Below the pieces are notes generated by a model. The model saw only the letters and a program-made list of their open reading frames with translations. It had not been told where the DNA came from and did not search any database. This document shows, one piece after another, positions 35,401-46,149 of a stretch of 64,000 bases of DNA. Both the position numbers and the translations under genes were made by a program. Source of the stretch: Cheilinus undulatus (lineage: Eukaryota > Chordata > Actinopteri > Labriformes > Labridae); assembly GCF_018320785.1 (NCBI RefSeq), contig NC_054867.1, positions 20,890,855-20,954,854 on the forward strand, written 5' to 3'. The stretch's first letter is position 1. Each line of letters opens with the position of its first letter.

Positions 35401-38400
35401 GGGAGCTTCATGGAATGGGTTCCCATGGCCAAGCAGCTATAAGCACTGGATTGAATGATGTAAAATACATTGACACTGGCCTGTGGATCAGTGGAAATGT
35501 GTTCTATAGCATGCTGAATCATACTTTTCTGTTTGGCAGTCAGATGGGTGAGTCTGGTTTTTTCCAGATTCTAGGAGAATGTTACCTGCCTGACTGCACT
35601 GTGCCACTTGTGAAGTCTTGTTATCTTGAATTGTTATCACTCCTTCGCCAAACTTCACAGTTGGCACAATGCAGTCAGGCAGGTTCTCCCAGCATCCATC
35701 AAACCAAGCCTCGCCCACAGTTTTACAGCTGACCGTGGAATATCCAGCAAGGATCAAATATCACAAACCATCTTATTGCAAAGGTGGTATCACTGCACCA
35801 TCTTTGATGTCACTGACCTCATCAGAATGACCCATTTTGTATCAAAACGTTGGCAAATGGAGACTGAATTAATAGGTGCTTGATTTTATACACCTGTGGC
35901 AACAGGTCTGATTGAAACTCCTGAATTCAATAATTCACAGGTGGGTACTTTTGACCATATAGTGCATAGCAGTGTTTTATAGGAGACTGCTTTGTCTGCC
36001 ACCTCAGTGTCTTACTTGTTATGCCATATCTTGCCCCCCCCCCCACTTCAGTTTACAAGGCAGCCTTTAATTTTTATCCACTATGTCTGATGATATGGTG
36101 ATACACGGCCTTGAGATGGTACACAGTCTCATTAACAGGTCATTAACCCTGAGGGACACAAGGTAATTTGTGTCCCTCAGGGTTAATGACCTGTGAAAAG
36201 GGATCAGCCATTGGGAAATGTTTGGCTGTTTTTGCTGTAGCTCTGCTTGCGATGTTGGTGCAGATCATCTGCTAGCAATAAAAACAGCTGTGGAGAGAAG
36301 GTTCACAGAGTAGATCATGTCTAAACTGTGCCAAGTTGTAGATTTAGGATACTTTCTGTACATTTAGTTCATTAAATTCTTTTACTCAGAGGAGTCTTCT
36401 CTTCACCTACAACAGGTAGCTGTTATCAAAAAACAAACTCTACAACCTTTGCAGCACTGAACTATAGACAGAGATAACAACTATCCTCTGATAAACAAAG
36501 CTGTGTACTTACGAGCTTAAAAGCCAAGTAATGTTCAGATGTTGCTGCAAACCAAAACAAGGTTCAAATAAGACTGAACATTTGCAGTGCAGGCTTCTAG
36601 AAATCTCCAGCCTGCCAATGTTGCTCTGTAGCGGCATGTTTGCATAATAATAATGCAGGTTCAGATTCAGTAAAGTCTAACTGAACTTTACTCAGAGATC
36701 ACCAACAATTGTGAGGAAACAGGGACAAAGCACACTAAGTGAAAAAAACATGGAGAGTTATATGATCTATAATCATTTGCAGATGAACAAAAAGATCATG
36801 TAATTTTCTTACAGCTGCAGAAAGCAGACTGGCTTTGGGAATTGCTCCGAAATTTTTCGCCAATGTCACACAGCTGGCTAAAGTCACTGAAAAAGCCAGA
36901 ACACATATTAGCACAATGCACACTTTAACAATCTGTGGTCCTGAAGGGTCCAGCAGGATCAGGTAAAAAACAAATCATGTTCATCAAAAAATCGAAAACA
37001 TCCTGACTCAGAATTTGAGATATTTGACACTATTCCTCTCTGACTATTTAGCCTGAGAGGGTTCAGGACTTGCTGTGGGTGGGGGGATTGATAGCAAGCG
37101 AGCAAGGACTGTTTTGTTTGGAAAGATAAGTCCAGGTCCAATGTATCTTTCCTGAACATAGTTTATGTGCTCTTGTTTTTACATTTTTATTCACAAAATA
37201 CTCCATCCTCTACTGCTGATACACTCTCCATTTTTGCTGATCAGGATTTTTTAAGTCACTTCACAAATCACTTTGAGTTGCATTATTTGTGAGACATAGA
37301 GACAAAAACAAGCTTGGCTTGAAATACACGCCAAAGAAAATGAGTGAAACATGACAGGTTTTAAAGTGAAAAGGAAATATAAGAAGGGACAATGATGATT
37401 ATTCACAAATGCAAAGTAAGGTCAGATTTTTCCATACTTTGGTAATTTTGAATATGTGTTTTAAAAACAACAAAAAATCCAAAAACTTAACTATCATTGG
37501 TGTCAAAAATTGAGAAAATACTGGTATTTTTGATCATTTAAAACAAGAAATTACTGGGGATGCACTATATTATTTGCATGATATAGGTACTGGCTGATAT
37601 TAGTTTAAAAAGTTCATCATTGTTATGGCACATATGATAATTTCTGCCAATATTCATATCTGATATTTTGGCTATGAAAAATCTGTCCATATCAGCAGTA
37701 AATATTGGCCATACAGACACATATGTGGGGCTAAAATTACTTTGTAACATCAGCATATTAGATAGCAAAATATACTGATAAAAAATACACACATTGACTG
37801 AATACACAGGTGAAGGTTCTTACTCGGTGGACAACTTCACTCATGGTGCAAAAAAAACAAAACAAAAAAGAACAGCAGCATGGATCACTGTTCAACAGCC
37901 AACATCAGAACAACACTAAACACTGCCCAAGGGCATAATGGGAAGTTCTTCCCACACATCCCTCCAGATTTGAAATCACAGTGGGCGAAGCTTAGACCAG
38001 TTGACTCTTAGAGAGTTAAAGTAACACTGGTGGATCAACACTGTCAAATTACTTTGGGAGTTGAAATAAACACAAATAGTCATGGTCACTTTTAATTAAC
38101 TGACAGTTCAACTCAGCGTAAATGTGATGACGCAGCAATTAGTGTTTGTGCCATCATGACAAACTTAAGGGTTAGAGCTATCAAAATAATTCAGCTGTTA
38201 TCATGTAAATGAGGAATTAAGTTTTACCTGGATGTAAGCATAAATGTGGCTTGAGAGCAGACCTTACAGTTGCTGCTGACAGATCAACAAATAAATACAA
38301 ATTAAGTGACTAAAGAAGAAGTTACATAGCCAGTGTAGCTCAACCTCATCATCTTATTCAACTCAAAGTTTGAAGTTAGTTCAGGAAACTTTTTTCATGT

Positions 38401-38962
38401 TAACTTTTTTAATAATGTAAAATGAAATGTAGGCTTGTTTTGATGAACAAGAATTTTAGAAACCAGTCTGAAGTCACTGTGCTGCACAGATTTAAAGTTT
38501 ATGGAGGATTTCTCAGACACCATTAGTGCAGTACATTTAAAGAAACCTGGTGACTCTTCAAACTTGTCTCAGCAAATTAAAGATACGTTCTTCCTGCCAT
38601 AGAAATTCATATAGCTATGTGCTAAGCCAAGAGCTGACTCTAATGCCACCCCCCTCTCCAGCTCGGACTATATGAAAACTATTTCAGTCAAACTGGACAG
38701 CTACCCGGATGAAACTGTAGTTATAAGTTAATTATCATGGCCTTCTCCATATTAGACTTCTCCATAAAAAAAGTTACAAGGAAACAGGTGACATTTTTAA
38801 CCTACCTGTGTTGGCTCCTGTTACTATAGCAGTCTTCCCCGTTAGCTTCACTGTGCACGCGCGTGGATCCCAGCTTCCTTTCCTTTGCAGCCGAACAACG
38901 AAAGCCAGCAGCGCCGTGGAAAAAACCCACCCGGGGTGATAAAACACGTCTGTCCAGTACAT
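19456..38962 (-). CDS. Short-chain dehydrogenase, retinol dehydrogenase/DHRS13-like
   Basis: NAD(P)-dependent oxidoreductase of the SDR family, probably a membrane-bound retinol/steroid-type dehydrogenase; the substrate cannot be read from the sequence. Coding exons: 38962-38806, 30968-30729, 30166-30077, 28942-28754, 26448-26339, 19635-19456. They join in frame to 321 aa, close to RDH11/12/13 length. An N-terminal hydrophobic segment (GWVFSTALLAFVVRL, residues 11-25) looks like a membrane anchor. TGANTGIG (48-55) is the cofactor motif, NNAG (127-130) the structural motif, Ser178 and Tyr204-N-H-T-Lys208 the catalytic set. VHPGIVMTEV is the usual segment after the active site. The C-terminus SPQEGAVSSIYCAVAEE is typical of RDH/DHRS13 proteins. 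Introns are large and full of transposons (intron 5 6.7 kb, intron 1 7.8 kb). It could be dhrs13 or another rdh12-like paralogue; no symbol is assigned. Confidence 0.9.
20371..20410. repeat. (TA)n microsatellite
   Basis: About 20 uninterrupted TA units in the last intron of the SDR gene. Confidence 0.95.
20815..22290 (+). mobile_element. Degenerate Tc1-like element in SDR intron 5
   Basis: Inside are pieces of transposase on the plus strand: MGSKVIHGQMRNKVPDIDQS then ALRLHQTTVRAIIHKW (helix-turn-helix) from 21149, and VLEWPSQSPDLNLFEMM with GKKSVRVAEFKQFCK near 21835-21955. Both ends carry long related terminal sequences with CAAATTT, AAAATGCAG and TTGCCCCCTTT (left), and GGGGCAATTACCTTTTCA and ACTTTTTCACA (right). 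The leftmost tip is missing, and many stops and shifts make it inactive. A poly(T) run (21001-21026) lies within. Confidence 0.75.
22551..22568. repeat. Poly(C) run
   Basis: About 18 consecutive C in the SDR gene intron. Such runs often vary in length and are prone to sequencing error. Confidence 0.85.
23520..23740. repeat. Degenerate TTAGCTTTAGCT minisatellite
   Basis: Irregular copies of TTAGCTTTAGCTTAAGCTAA followed by CATAGCTACG-like units, with two longer units (about 125 bases) repeated back to back around 23510-23735. It lies inside the hAT-like element. Confidence 0.6.
24398..24436. repeat. Short tandem repeat (TCCGTATATG)
   Basis: Three to four adjacent copies of a 10-base unit, TCCGTATATG, near 24398-24436. 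Confidence 0.7.
28992..29999. mobile_element. TTAA-flanked non-autonomous element (piggyBac/Kolobok-like)
   Basis: The 1.0-kb element has inverted ends of about 65 bases: left AGGATATTTTGGCATTTTTG then AAGTTGGGTTGTATAGGGTA; the right end is their complement with about 15% change. TTAA stands on both sides (28988-28991, 30000-30003), the target duplication of piggyBac and Kolobok superfamilies. No transposase is inside. It sits in SDR intron 3. Confidence 0.65.
31104..31304 (+). mobile_element. Tc1 element A, left part (interrupted)
   Basis: The left inverted repeat of a Tc1 family also found complete at 54.08-55.87 kb (shared TTATAAAAAGTGTATTAACC..., TGTCAAAGTGAAAACAGATT..., AATATTCACCCCC). 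The sequence stops at TTA 31302-31304 and resumes at 34769, so another element split it. Confidence 0.75.
32040..32648 (+). pseudogene. Transposon-borne CXC-domain protein, one in-frame stop
   Basis: One frame runs from 32040 to 32648, broken only by TAA at 32382-32384. The N-terminal part (ending LPPTESSTKYHC) and the C-terminal part (RVYFQIMVWIGKEG, then DWGWKL) are continuous across the stop. The C-terminus has eight cysteines spaced C-N-C-x4-C-x4-C-S-C-x6-C-x3-C-x2-C, resembling a Tesmin/TSO1-like CXC zinc-binding domain. I recall similar YRVYLQVQxW...DWGW...CNC...C tails in unnamed multi-copy proteins of fish and arthropods. The protein's role is unknown. It lies between the terminal repeats of the TTA-flanked element, so it is probably part of that element's coding region. 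Confidence 0.6.
32917..34351 (-). mobile_element. Tc1 element B, nested inside the CXC-ORF element
   Basis: Complete outline of a Tc1-like transposon, flanked by TA (32915-32916, 34352-34353). Terminal repeats begin CACTGCTTTCCACATTAT at both ends, and a second motif AAAATGCACTGTTCCACATT is repeated further in, giving a long two-part inverted repeat. The transposase runs on the minus strand in pieces: 33984-33742 (SRCRILQKLAVMHKATILPP and HKQKRLQWAQKYM) and 33657-33223 (FFMHDNAPSHAAKNP, WPPSSPDLSPTENLWSILK). These are DDE landmarks with frame breaks, so it is inactive. Confidence 0.85.
34769..35065 (+). mobile_element. Tc1 element A, right part (truncated)
   Basis: Continues Tc1 A after the nested insertion (AAAGTGACTGACCTAATT..., GGTCCAGTCAATGGCTAATC...). 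It aligns by eye with 54.29-54.56 kb. It is cut near 35065, where a different Tc1 family begins; the rest of Tc1 A was not found. Confidence 0.65.
35070..35975. mobile_element. Fold-back derivative of a third Tc1 family
   Basis: The left half reads Tc1 transposase on plus (GLWISGNVFYSMLNHTFLFG, with HGMGSHGQAA...), and the right half is the same kind of sequence reversed, ending GACCATATAGTGCATA, like the Tc1 end at 48.99 kb (GTCCATATAGTGTAT). The centre is a hairpin: ACCTGCCTGACTGCACTGTG near 35584 pairs with its near-complement ending GCAGTCAGGCAGGT near 35684. It is therefore an inverted head-to-head product, not a simple copy. Confidence 0.6.
36135..36194. repeat. Perfect 27-bp hairpin with 6-base loop
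   Basis: The arm CAGGTCATTAACCCTGAGGG... (36135-36161) is followed by the loop GGTAAT and then its exact complement (36168-36194). No larger inverted-repeat element was seen around it. It lies in intron 1 of the SDR gene. Confidence 0.95.
37920..38060. repeat. Dispersed repeat, inverted relative to 17.66-17.82 kb
   Basis: CAAGGGCATAATGGG..., GTTGACTCT and GTGGATCAACACTGTCAAAT recur in reverse complement at 17660-17820 (GTTGATCCACCAGTG..., AGTCAACTGATCC, CATCATGCCCTTGG). The family is not identified. Confidence 0.6.
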
Positions 38963-39233
38963 GTCTCCGTTTGTTTAGCCTCTGCCAGCAGTGAATGACG
39001 AGTTGGTGCAATGTCGTATTTAACTGAGAGTGGGTGTGTCTCACAATCATTCACACAGTAATAAACTAGCGGGGAGTTTAAGGGGCAGTGGCATAGAAAC
39101 TCTTGGGGAGGGGAAATTGAATACTCCCCTGCAAGAAAGCATCTGGCTCCAGTTGTCACCACTAGGTCAGAGTAAGTTATTGAGTGGACTCCACGTTAAC
39201 AGCTTGAAATTAATGGATAAAGCCCTTTCTCTG

Positions 39234-39299
39234 CATGAATAAGCAGAGGTGGAAAAAGTATAGGCTAGTTGTGTGTTTTTTCCACCTCTGCTCATTCAT
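39234..39299. repeat. Fold-back pair of hAT-like ends
   Basis: ATGAATAAGCAGAGGTGGAA is followed 20 bases later by TTCCACCTCTGCTCATTCAT, giving arms of about 23 bp with one or two mismatches. AGAGGTGGAAA and TTTCCACCTCT are the end motif of the repeat family seen at 23.1, 25.9 and 62.3 kb, here without an interior. Confidence 0.7.
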
Positions 39300-39693
39300 A
39301 CTTTTACTTTAGTAGATATATAGATTACTACTTTTAATTCTACTTAATTCTTGCATAAAATCAGTCACATGTGTAGAGGGCTACCAAATAGGATTAAATA
39401 TAACAGTGTTTACTGCTAAGTGTATTCTTGAACTTCTTCATTTTTTTCATGATGTTTTATTTGCTGTTGAACACGTTTTTCCTGTTTAGGTAGCCAATGT
39501 TTGTTCTAATTTCTTCTGAATGACGTAACCTAAGCAAAGATTTACAGTTATAAGTAGACTAGTTTTACTGTGGCAGTGTTATTGACCTACAAAATATAAT
39601 GACTTCATCCTTTAGTAAGTGTGAACACACAGTATGTTTGAAGAAAATCCCTCAGATCATCTTGAGATATGTTCACAACCAAGGGCTTATCAT

Positions 39694-40161
39694 AGGGCTG
39701 GGTTAAAAAAAATCGATTTTCCGATTCAGATCGATTTTTGTTTGAATTTCCGTTATCATTCATTTTTTCCGTTATCATTCATTTTTTCCGTTATCATTCA
39801 TTTTTAAGAAGATTAATAAGATTGATCTTTTATAACTGACTGTTAAGTCTATGTTGAACTTTATTATTTTGATTGATCAAATGTGTTGGTCAATAAAAGT
39901 ATTTTCAGGAAACAAGTTTGGGGTCAGTTTTTAGTGTGATCTTTAATATTTTAAATATTGGGCCTAGTTAGAAGATTTCTTATTAATAATTCAACTGAAA
40001 GTATAACTTCTGCCACTAGTTCTCTAAGACCCCCTTGCATATTCAAGCAAAACAGGTACTGTAGCTGAAATATCCCTCAATGAATCGATATTGAATTGAA
40101 TCGGGACCATGTGAATTGGAAGCGAATTGATTCAGGAAATCAGTGGCAATACCCAGCCCTA
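39694..40161. mobile_element. AGGGCTGGG-ended hAT-like MITE
   Basis: The left end is TAGGGCTGGGT followed by AAAAATCGATTTTCCGATTC. The right end has GAATCGATATTGAATTGAAT and closes with ACCCAGCCCTA. Flanks CTTATCAT and CTGATCAT could be an 8-bp target duplication with one change. A 19-base unit is repeated three times inside (39748-39807). Confidence 0.65.
39748..39807. repeat. Three tandem copies of a 19-base unit
   Basis: TTCCGTTATCATTCATTTT occurs three times without gaps inside the AGGGCTGGG-ended element. Confidence 0.9.
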
Positions 40162-41039
40162 GCTGATCATGGCTATCATATGAGCTTGACCTTTGACCTC
40201 AACAATTTAATCAGTTTATCCTTGAGTCAGTGTACATTAGTGCAAAGTTTGTTGAAAAAAAAAAAAAAATAAAAAAATGTCTTATCATATAGCATTCAGA
40301 AGAATGGCCCAGATGGACAGACCTGAAAACCTGATACATAGGGCCTTGGCTATCTCTGGAGCACAGGCATGAAAGCAAAAGAGTTACCTATGAGACTTCT
40401 AACACATGTAAAGGACAAATTCAGTCAAGTATTAAGAAGTTCATGGAGTTGCTGAAATCAATAGAGCCAGAGTTCATCACAGAAGCTCTTCCGGCTCTTT
40501 TGGCTTGCAGTGAATCATATATAGTATACACACAGAAAAAAACTGGGACGTAACAACGGCATATATAAGGTGTGCATTAAATTAAGGTCTGGTTTAAATG
40601 CAAATGTATTACAGTCAAATATGTGAATAACTTTTGCATTCTTGGAAAAATATCAAAGGTACAGTGTGTGTAATATTAAACCTAGAGGCATTTCCTGGAA
40701 CAAACTGCAAAAAATGGAACACTTAATAAGTAGGTCTATCTTAATTAGTGATTTAATCACCTGAAAACAGTTTTAATTAACTCAGAAAAGGCCTTTTATT
40801 CGCACACAGGGGGAGTCCCCTCCACTGACATCGCCATCTTGTATTTTTTCATTTTGCATGTTTCTGTGGTACCATAGTTAAGCCTGCCTACAGAATTTTC
40901 TGGGCCCTTTAAAAAAATGATGATGATATCAGTGCATGTGTTGGATCAATGGTGCTGGCATCAGTTCTGTTACCTCATTTTGAAGCTGAAAAGTGCCTCA
41001 GCTTCTGTTAGTTTCTTTTACTGACAATAATATTTTCTC

Positions 41040-41400
41040 CTGCTTTTCATTAAACTATTTTCACCACTTGTAACCATTTTACTCCACTTTTTCTGGAAAA
41101 TTTAGCCAGTTTTGACCCATTTTGCTTCATTTAACCATTTTTTCCCACATTAAACATTATTTTACTACACTAAACCCATTCTTGCCTGTTTTAAACAATT
41201 TTTGTGCTTTTGGGCCACTTTCACCACCTTTTCCAGCCCATTTTTGCCTCTTTTAACAAATTTTCCCAATATTCAACAATTTTCAGCCATTAACCAAATA
41301 TTTTTGTCCACTTTCAACCCATTTTTGACCGGTTTTCACATTTTCTCAGCCAATTTTGTAACTTTTTGTCCTTTTGTCTCTTTGAAGCCATTTTGACACT
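41040..41400. repeat. Degenerate TTTTAACCCATTTT-type repeat
   Basis: Irregular copies of CCATTTTGACC / TTTTAACAAATTTT over about 360 bases. A 64-codon open frame in it (41202-41396) is a by-product of the repeat. Confidence 0.55.
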
Positions 41401-42519
41401 AATTACTCTTTATGCCTTATTTTCTTGACTGACAGTTGTGCACTATGACTTAGCTACAAAGCCTGACCATACTTTCCACCTGCTTCTGTCCAATGTGCCC
41501 ATCCCTCTGTTCATAATATTACTGAAAAATATATTATAAAAAGAGGTTTACATTCTGAAAAAGGTGACTTTGTACTACAGCATAAACAAATGAAAAGCCA
41601 TTGTTTGTTGCTTTGATGAGAGTAGTTATTATTCAGGTTAAAGATAAAAAATGGATAACACAGCTCAATATTTCAATGGATGTGATTTTGCTGACCTCCA
41701 TGGGCCGCCCATTTATGCTGGGCCCCAGAAAGCTCTCCTCTTTATCATCCCCTTATGTGCAGCCTTGGCCATAGAAGTAAGCAAATAACAGAAACATGTT
41801 TTTTTGAAATTCCACTCATTGCCAAGGTTTCCACCAGATAAATGGCACTGCCCCTTTAAGTGTAACTATTTCATCACATGTAGCTCAGTTCCAGTTATAT
41901 CAAAACAACTTTGTTTACTTGTGTTTAACCTGCTCTCTGCAATCTTGATGTTTCTTTAGCCAATCTTTGTGCCAAGATAAAAATGTTAATAATCTGGTCC
42001 TCCCTGTTTTTATCACCCAAGAAATGTTGCTCAACTAAGGCACATGTTTTCACAGGTCAGATGGAGATGATTATTCAGGTGTTATTTTCCTCCCATATGG
42101 ACTATTATAACTCACTTTTCACCTATCACTATAAAACATCTTTACGCCAGCCTGCTTAGTGCCAGTTCCCTTGGCAGTCTAAACCTATAGCAATATAGGT
42201 ATCAATAACTTTAACATAGTTTGAACAGATTTGAGCCTGTTTTTGTTTTATTTGTATGCAATTTGGTAACTTGAATTGAACACTTGTTCTTTATTGCACA
42301 CTGCTGGAGTACAAGGCTATGTGTCAAATATCCAGAATGACACTAAAATGAACCTTAAACTAAGAGCTGGTCCAAGTCAAAGCCTGTCCTAAGTATAAAA
42401 CCTATTTTTAAGCCTACATTTAGAAGTAGAAAAAGGGTCATCCTCCCAGATCTTGACAGGAGAGAAGGTCACTGAAGGCTCTACCTCCCATACTACTTAC
42501 AGAGACTGAAGGCACCAGG

Positions 42520-42790
42520 AGCGTAATGTTCCAGATGGGTGATATGGTAATAAAGGTTCCTTAACTGGACCAGATTTGATCCAGAGGAGACATATTGTAA
42601 AGCCTTTTCTTGATTCTAGAAAGTGCAGAGAAGCTAGGACAGGAATGATGTGATCTCTGTCTTAGGTCTAGTCACTGCACTTGCTGCAACATTTTAGAGC
42701 AGCTGAGGAGACTTCAGAGACTTATTTGATATAAGAGAATTACGATAATCCAGCCTAGAGGTAAGAAATACATGGATGAGTTTTCCACAT
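42520..42790 (+). mobile_element. LINE-like repeat fragment
   Basis: The segment around AATCCAGCCTAGAGGTAAGAAATACATGGATGAG, with AGTCACTGCACTTGCTGCAAC before it, is a common teleost interspersed repeat I associate with LINE-type elements. No reverse transcriptase is present in it, so family assignment is from memory. Confidence 0.4.
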
Positions 42791-43477
42791 CATTCTGAGA
42801 CATAACTCCTGATTGCTGCATTATAATGAAAGTGATAATAATTCATTTGCATTTAAACATAATTCATGTCAATGAACTGTTATAATTCTCCACACCACTT
42901 CTCACATGCAGTTCCATTTAAGTCCACAAGATGGGGCTACAAGCAAATCTACTAATTTACTGTTTGGTTGACTTCAGATCCTCACAGCAGTATCCATGAA
43001 GTCACAGACAGCTATTTATCAGTGTGTGTTTGGGCAAAAGCACTCACAGAAAGAAATCAACTGGATTAAACTGATACTGATTTTTCTGCCAATACACTGG
43101 AATCAGAGGGCATTGTTCCTGCAGTCAAAATAGAAAAGTGAAAAAGTGACTCAATCCAAACCTACTAATACAGAAGAAACATACCTTTGACTTTGTTGTT
43201 ACACTCAAAGTGTGTGCTCAAGATAGATTAATCCCAGGTCTATGTAATTCATAGATCAAAGAGTATGGTTTGACGTGTCTTAAAATGAACATTTGTTGTG
43301 AACTGAAGTCATATAGGGGTGTCTTTGACTAAGCACTTAGCAGGGCAGATTTTTCTTCTTGTCATCTATCTGGGTACACCAAGGAGGAAAAAAAAAAAAT
43401 CAAAATAAACATTTAATCATCAACAGACTTAGATGTGCCTTATGTTTGAATCTCTATGAGGTATTGTGAATCCTGCA

Positions 43478-43560
43478 AACTCCGCACAGAAAAGCAAACC
43501 AGCAACCTCCTTGCTGTGAGGCAACAGTGCTAACCACTGCGCTGCCGTGCCCGTTAAAGG
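43478..43560 (+). mobile_element. SINE/L2-type tail fragment
   Basis: The block CTGTGAGGCAACAGTGCTAA followed by CCACTGCGCTGCCGTGCCC is a well-known tail shared by many fish SINE and L2-type repeats. Only about 80 bases remain. Confidence 0.55.
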
Positions 43561-44459
43561 ATTCCTTTACTTTAAAATGAAGAACATTACTTTGCTCTGC
43601 AGTGCAGAGCTGCAGCAATACAAAGTAGAATACAAAACACTAAAAGGTTTTGGATTATATTAAAATAAAAAAACACACCACCGACAAATAACTAGAACTA
43701 CCGCCTGATGGTTTTATACTTCCACAAAGTTTCCAGTGTCCTGACCAGAGGTAGGCATCTGGTGGCCCAAGGGCCGCAGGCGTCCCTTAACCTCACTCAA
43801 TGTGGCCCCCCAAATCAGTGTGAAATACCAGTAAATTATAACCTTTAAGAAAGAAAGGAAAAAATCTGCCATGAAAACAAACTTGTCTCTTATAGTCTTA
43901 CATTAGTGGTATATGGTCAGTTCTTTTATTTAGTTTTTTTTATTTGATAAAAACCTTCAGAAACTTTTTTTCTTTTTTTTAATTTAAACTTTACTCTAAT
44001 GTTTACATTTATTTTTTTCATTTGTATTTGTTTTTGGATTTATTTCAATATAATTTAATCTTATTGTTTGTTTAAAAAATTAGAAGTAAATTTATTGTCT
44101 TCTTTATCTTTTTATTTGTAGCTTTCCATGTATTTATTATATTTTATTCACATTTTGTTTTCTTTACTAATATATTTTTTAGTGATTTTTTTCCCTCTTT
44201 TTTGATTTAATTTTTTTTTTATCTGGTTATTTCTTGTCCCTCCCCTGGTCCAGACAGTTAAAGTAGAGTGATGGGTCAACCAGAAGGCTGGGGTGTTAGG
44301 GGTGTCAGAGATGAAATGAGGCCTCATGACTTTTACCTCCAAAAAGTAATCAGTTCATTGTGTCAGAGTGAACGTTAGATGTCGAAAATTTGGTGAAAAT
44401 GAGTCAAAGTGTTGTTGAAATATCACATTCACAAGAAAGGCCCAGAGGAAGGGTGGATG

Positions 44460-44790
44460 TCTGGTCAGCCTAAAAAAAACTGGATCACAGTTCAGCTTTT
44501 GACACTGTGGATCACAATATTTTAGTGAAAAGGCTCAAACAGTGGGTTGGCATTTCTGGTTCAGCCATTGACTAGTTCTCCTCTCACCTGTCAGACAGGA
44601 AACTGTTACCACTGACAACCACAGCTCCTTAAATTCACTCCTGTTTGTGGACTTCCACTGGGTTCTCTGTACCTGCTTCCACTCAGCCAAATAATTCACA
44701 GCTTCAAAGACATATTCTACCCCTGTTAAGCAGATGACATCAGTTACATCTCATTTAGACTAAAAGAATGAAATAAACAGATTTAAAGGC
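44460..44790 (+). mobile_element. LINE reverse transcriptase fragment (FDTVDHNIL)
   Basis: The plus strand reads LDHSSAFDTVDHNILVKRLK then WVGISGSAID, the conserved block A of L2/Rex-like reverse transcriptases. A decayed ADD motif follows in another frame near 44730. Stops and shifts are present. Confidence 0.8.
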
Positions 44791-46149
44791 CCCATTAGGA
44801 ACTTTCATTTTGAGTTGATCTGACAACCCACGCAGACAAAGTGATATCCCTTATTCCTCCTGTAAGGCCTAAAGTTTTATTTAGGCCTTATGGGAGTTAC
44901 CGCATCAGAGAACCTGGTGGCAGCTGTGAAACTCCTCACAGGAGCTTTAAGTGAATTTTAAGTGAATGGAAAATAACAGGACACACACATCTAAACACAG
45001 AAATATCCAGAGAAGACATCAGACAGTCACATGCTCCATGTCAATTTGAAGTCAATCATTTACAGAGGAAACAGCAGCAGGTCAAAGTAACCCCCTGAGA
45101 CAACACCAGAGGCAGACAAACACACTAGTCATATGTCTGGTTATTTGTCTCTCATGCTTAGTTGTGTGGATCAATCAGTGATTTTGATAAAACCCTGAAA
45201 TATTGTTTTTATCAGACAGGTGAATCCAAAATGACCCTGAAATGTTGTTGGCATCAGCATCAGCACTGAGAAAAAGACACCGGGAAGCTTACAAACATAC
45301 ATATTTATTTTTAGAATCAACCATTTACAAGGATTTAAATTGTTTAATGGCAGTTTAACTACTGGGATGATGTTGTGGCTCATCAAATTGAATCTTTTGA
45401 GATTTAACTCTCTCTGACTGGTGTTAATCTTGACATATATTTGATTTAGTCTAAATCTTTAGATTAAAATGATATTAAGTTTAATCAAATTTTGGTCATT
45501 TTCACTCTTATCCAGATCTTACATAATTGAAGTTCTCCTCAAGAACCGAAATCAACTCCAGTTGCCCTTTTGACAAAGAATTGGATAACCATGACTTGGA
45601 TGAATGAGAACTAACACAAACATTTTCACTCTTGAAAATTTCAGTCTACTTTTAGTCAATGAAAAGTCCTTACATTTAAGTCTTTACTTTTAGACATGTT
45701 CATTTTCTCTCAAATACTTTAATCAGCCAAAATGTAAAACTGATATGTTTATAATACACTCACATTCGTGCACTATCAATGCTTTAATTGATTCAAAATG
45801 CACTGATGAAAATACTGGCATGTCTTGTAAGCATGGTAAAGAAATATCATTGTTTTTAAATGTCCAACAATCTAGCAATAACATTTTAGTCTCATTTAAG
45901 TTTCTTGAAGAAAACTAAAAGTACTTTTTTTTGTTAAAGTTTTTATCATCAGAGATCTGTTTTTAGCTGGTCTTAGCCTTGTCTTTCCCATGGAAAAAAG
46001 GTAGTTGACAAACATTTTTAGTCAATGAAATTATTACTGCCTCTGACAGTCTTTATTGTGCTGAGGGAAGTCCTATGTGTTTAACATGCATAAAGATTTG
46101 TTTGGCTACAACTAACACTCACCAATCTGAAACAGAACAATGGCAAAAC

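Noticed and set aside
38774-39162. Alternative frames around the SDR first exon
   Set aside because: Only the frame starting at 38962 continues across splice sites into the TGxxxGIG motif.
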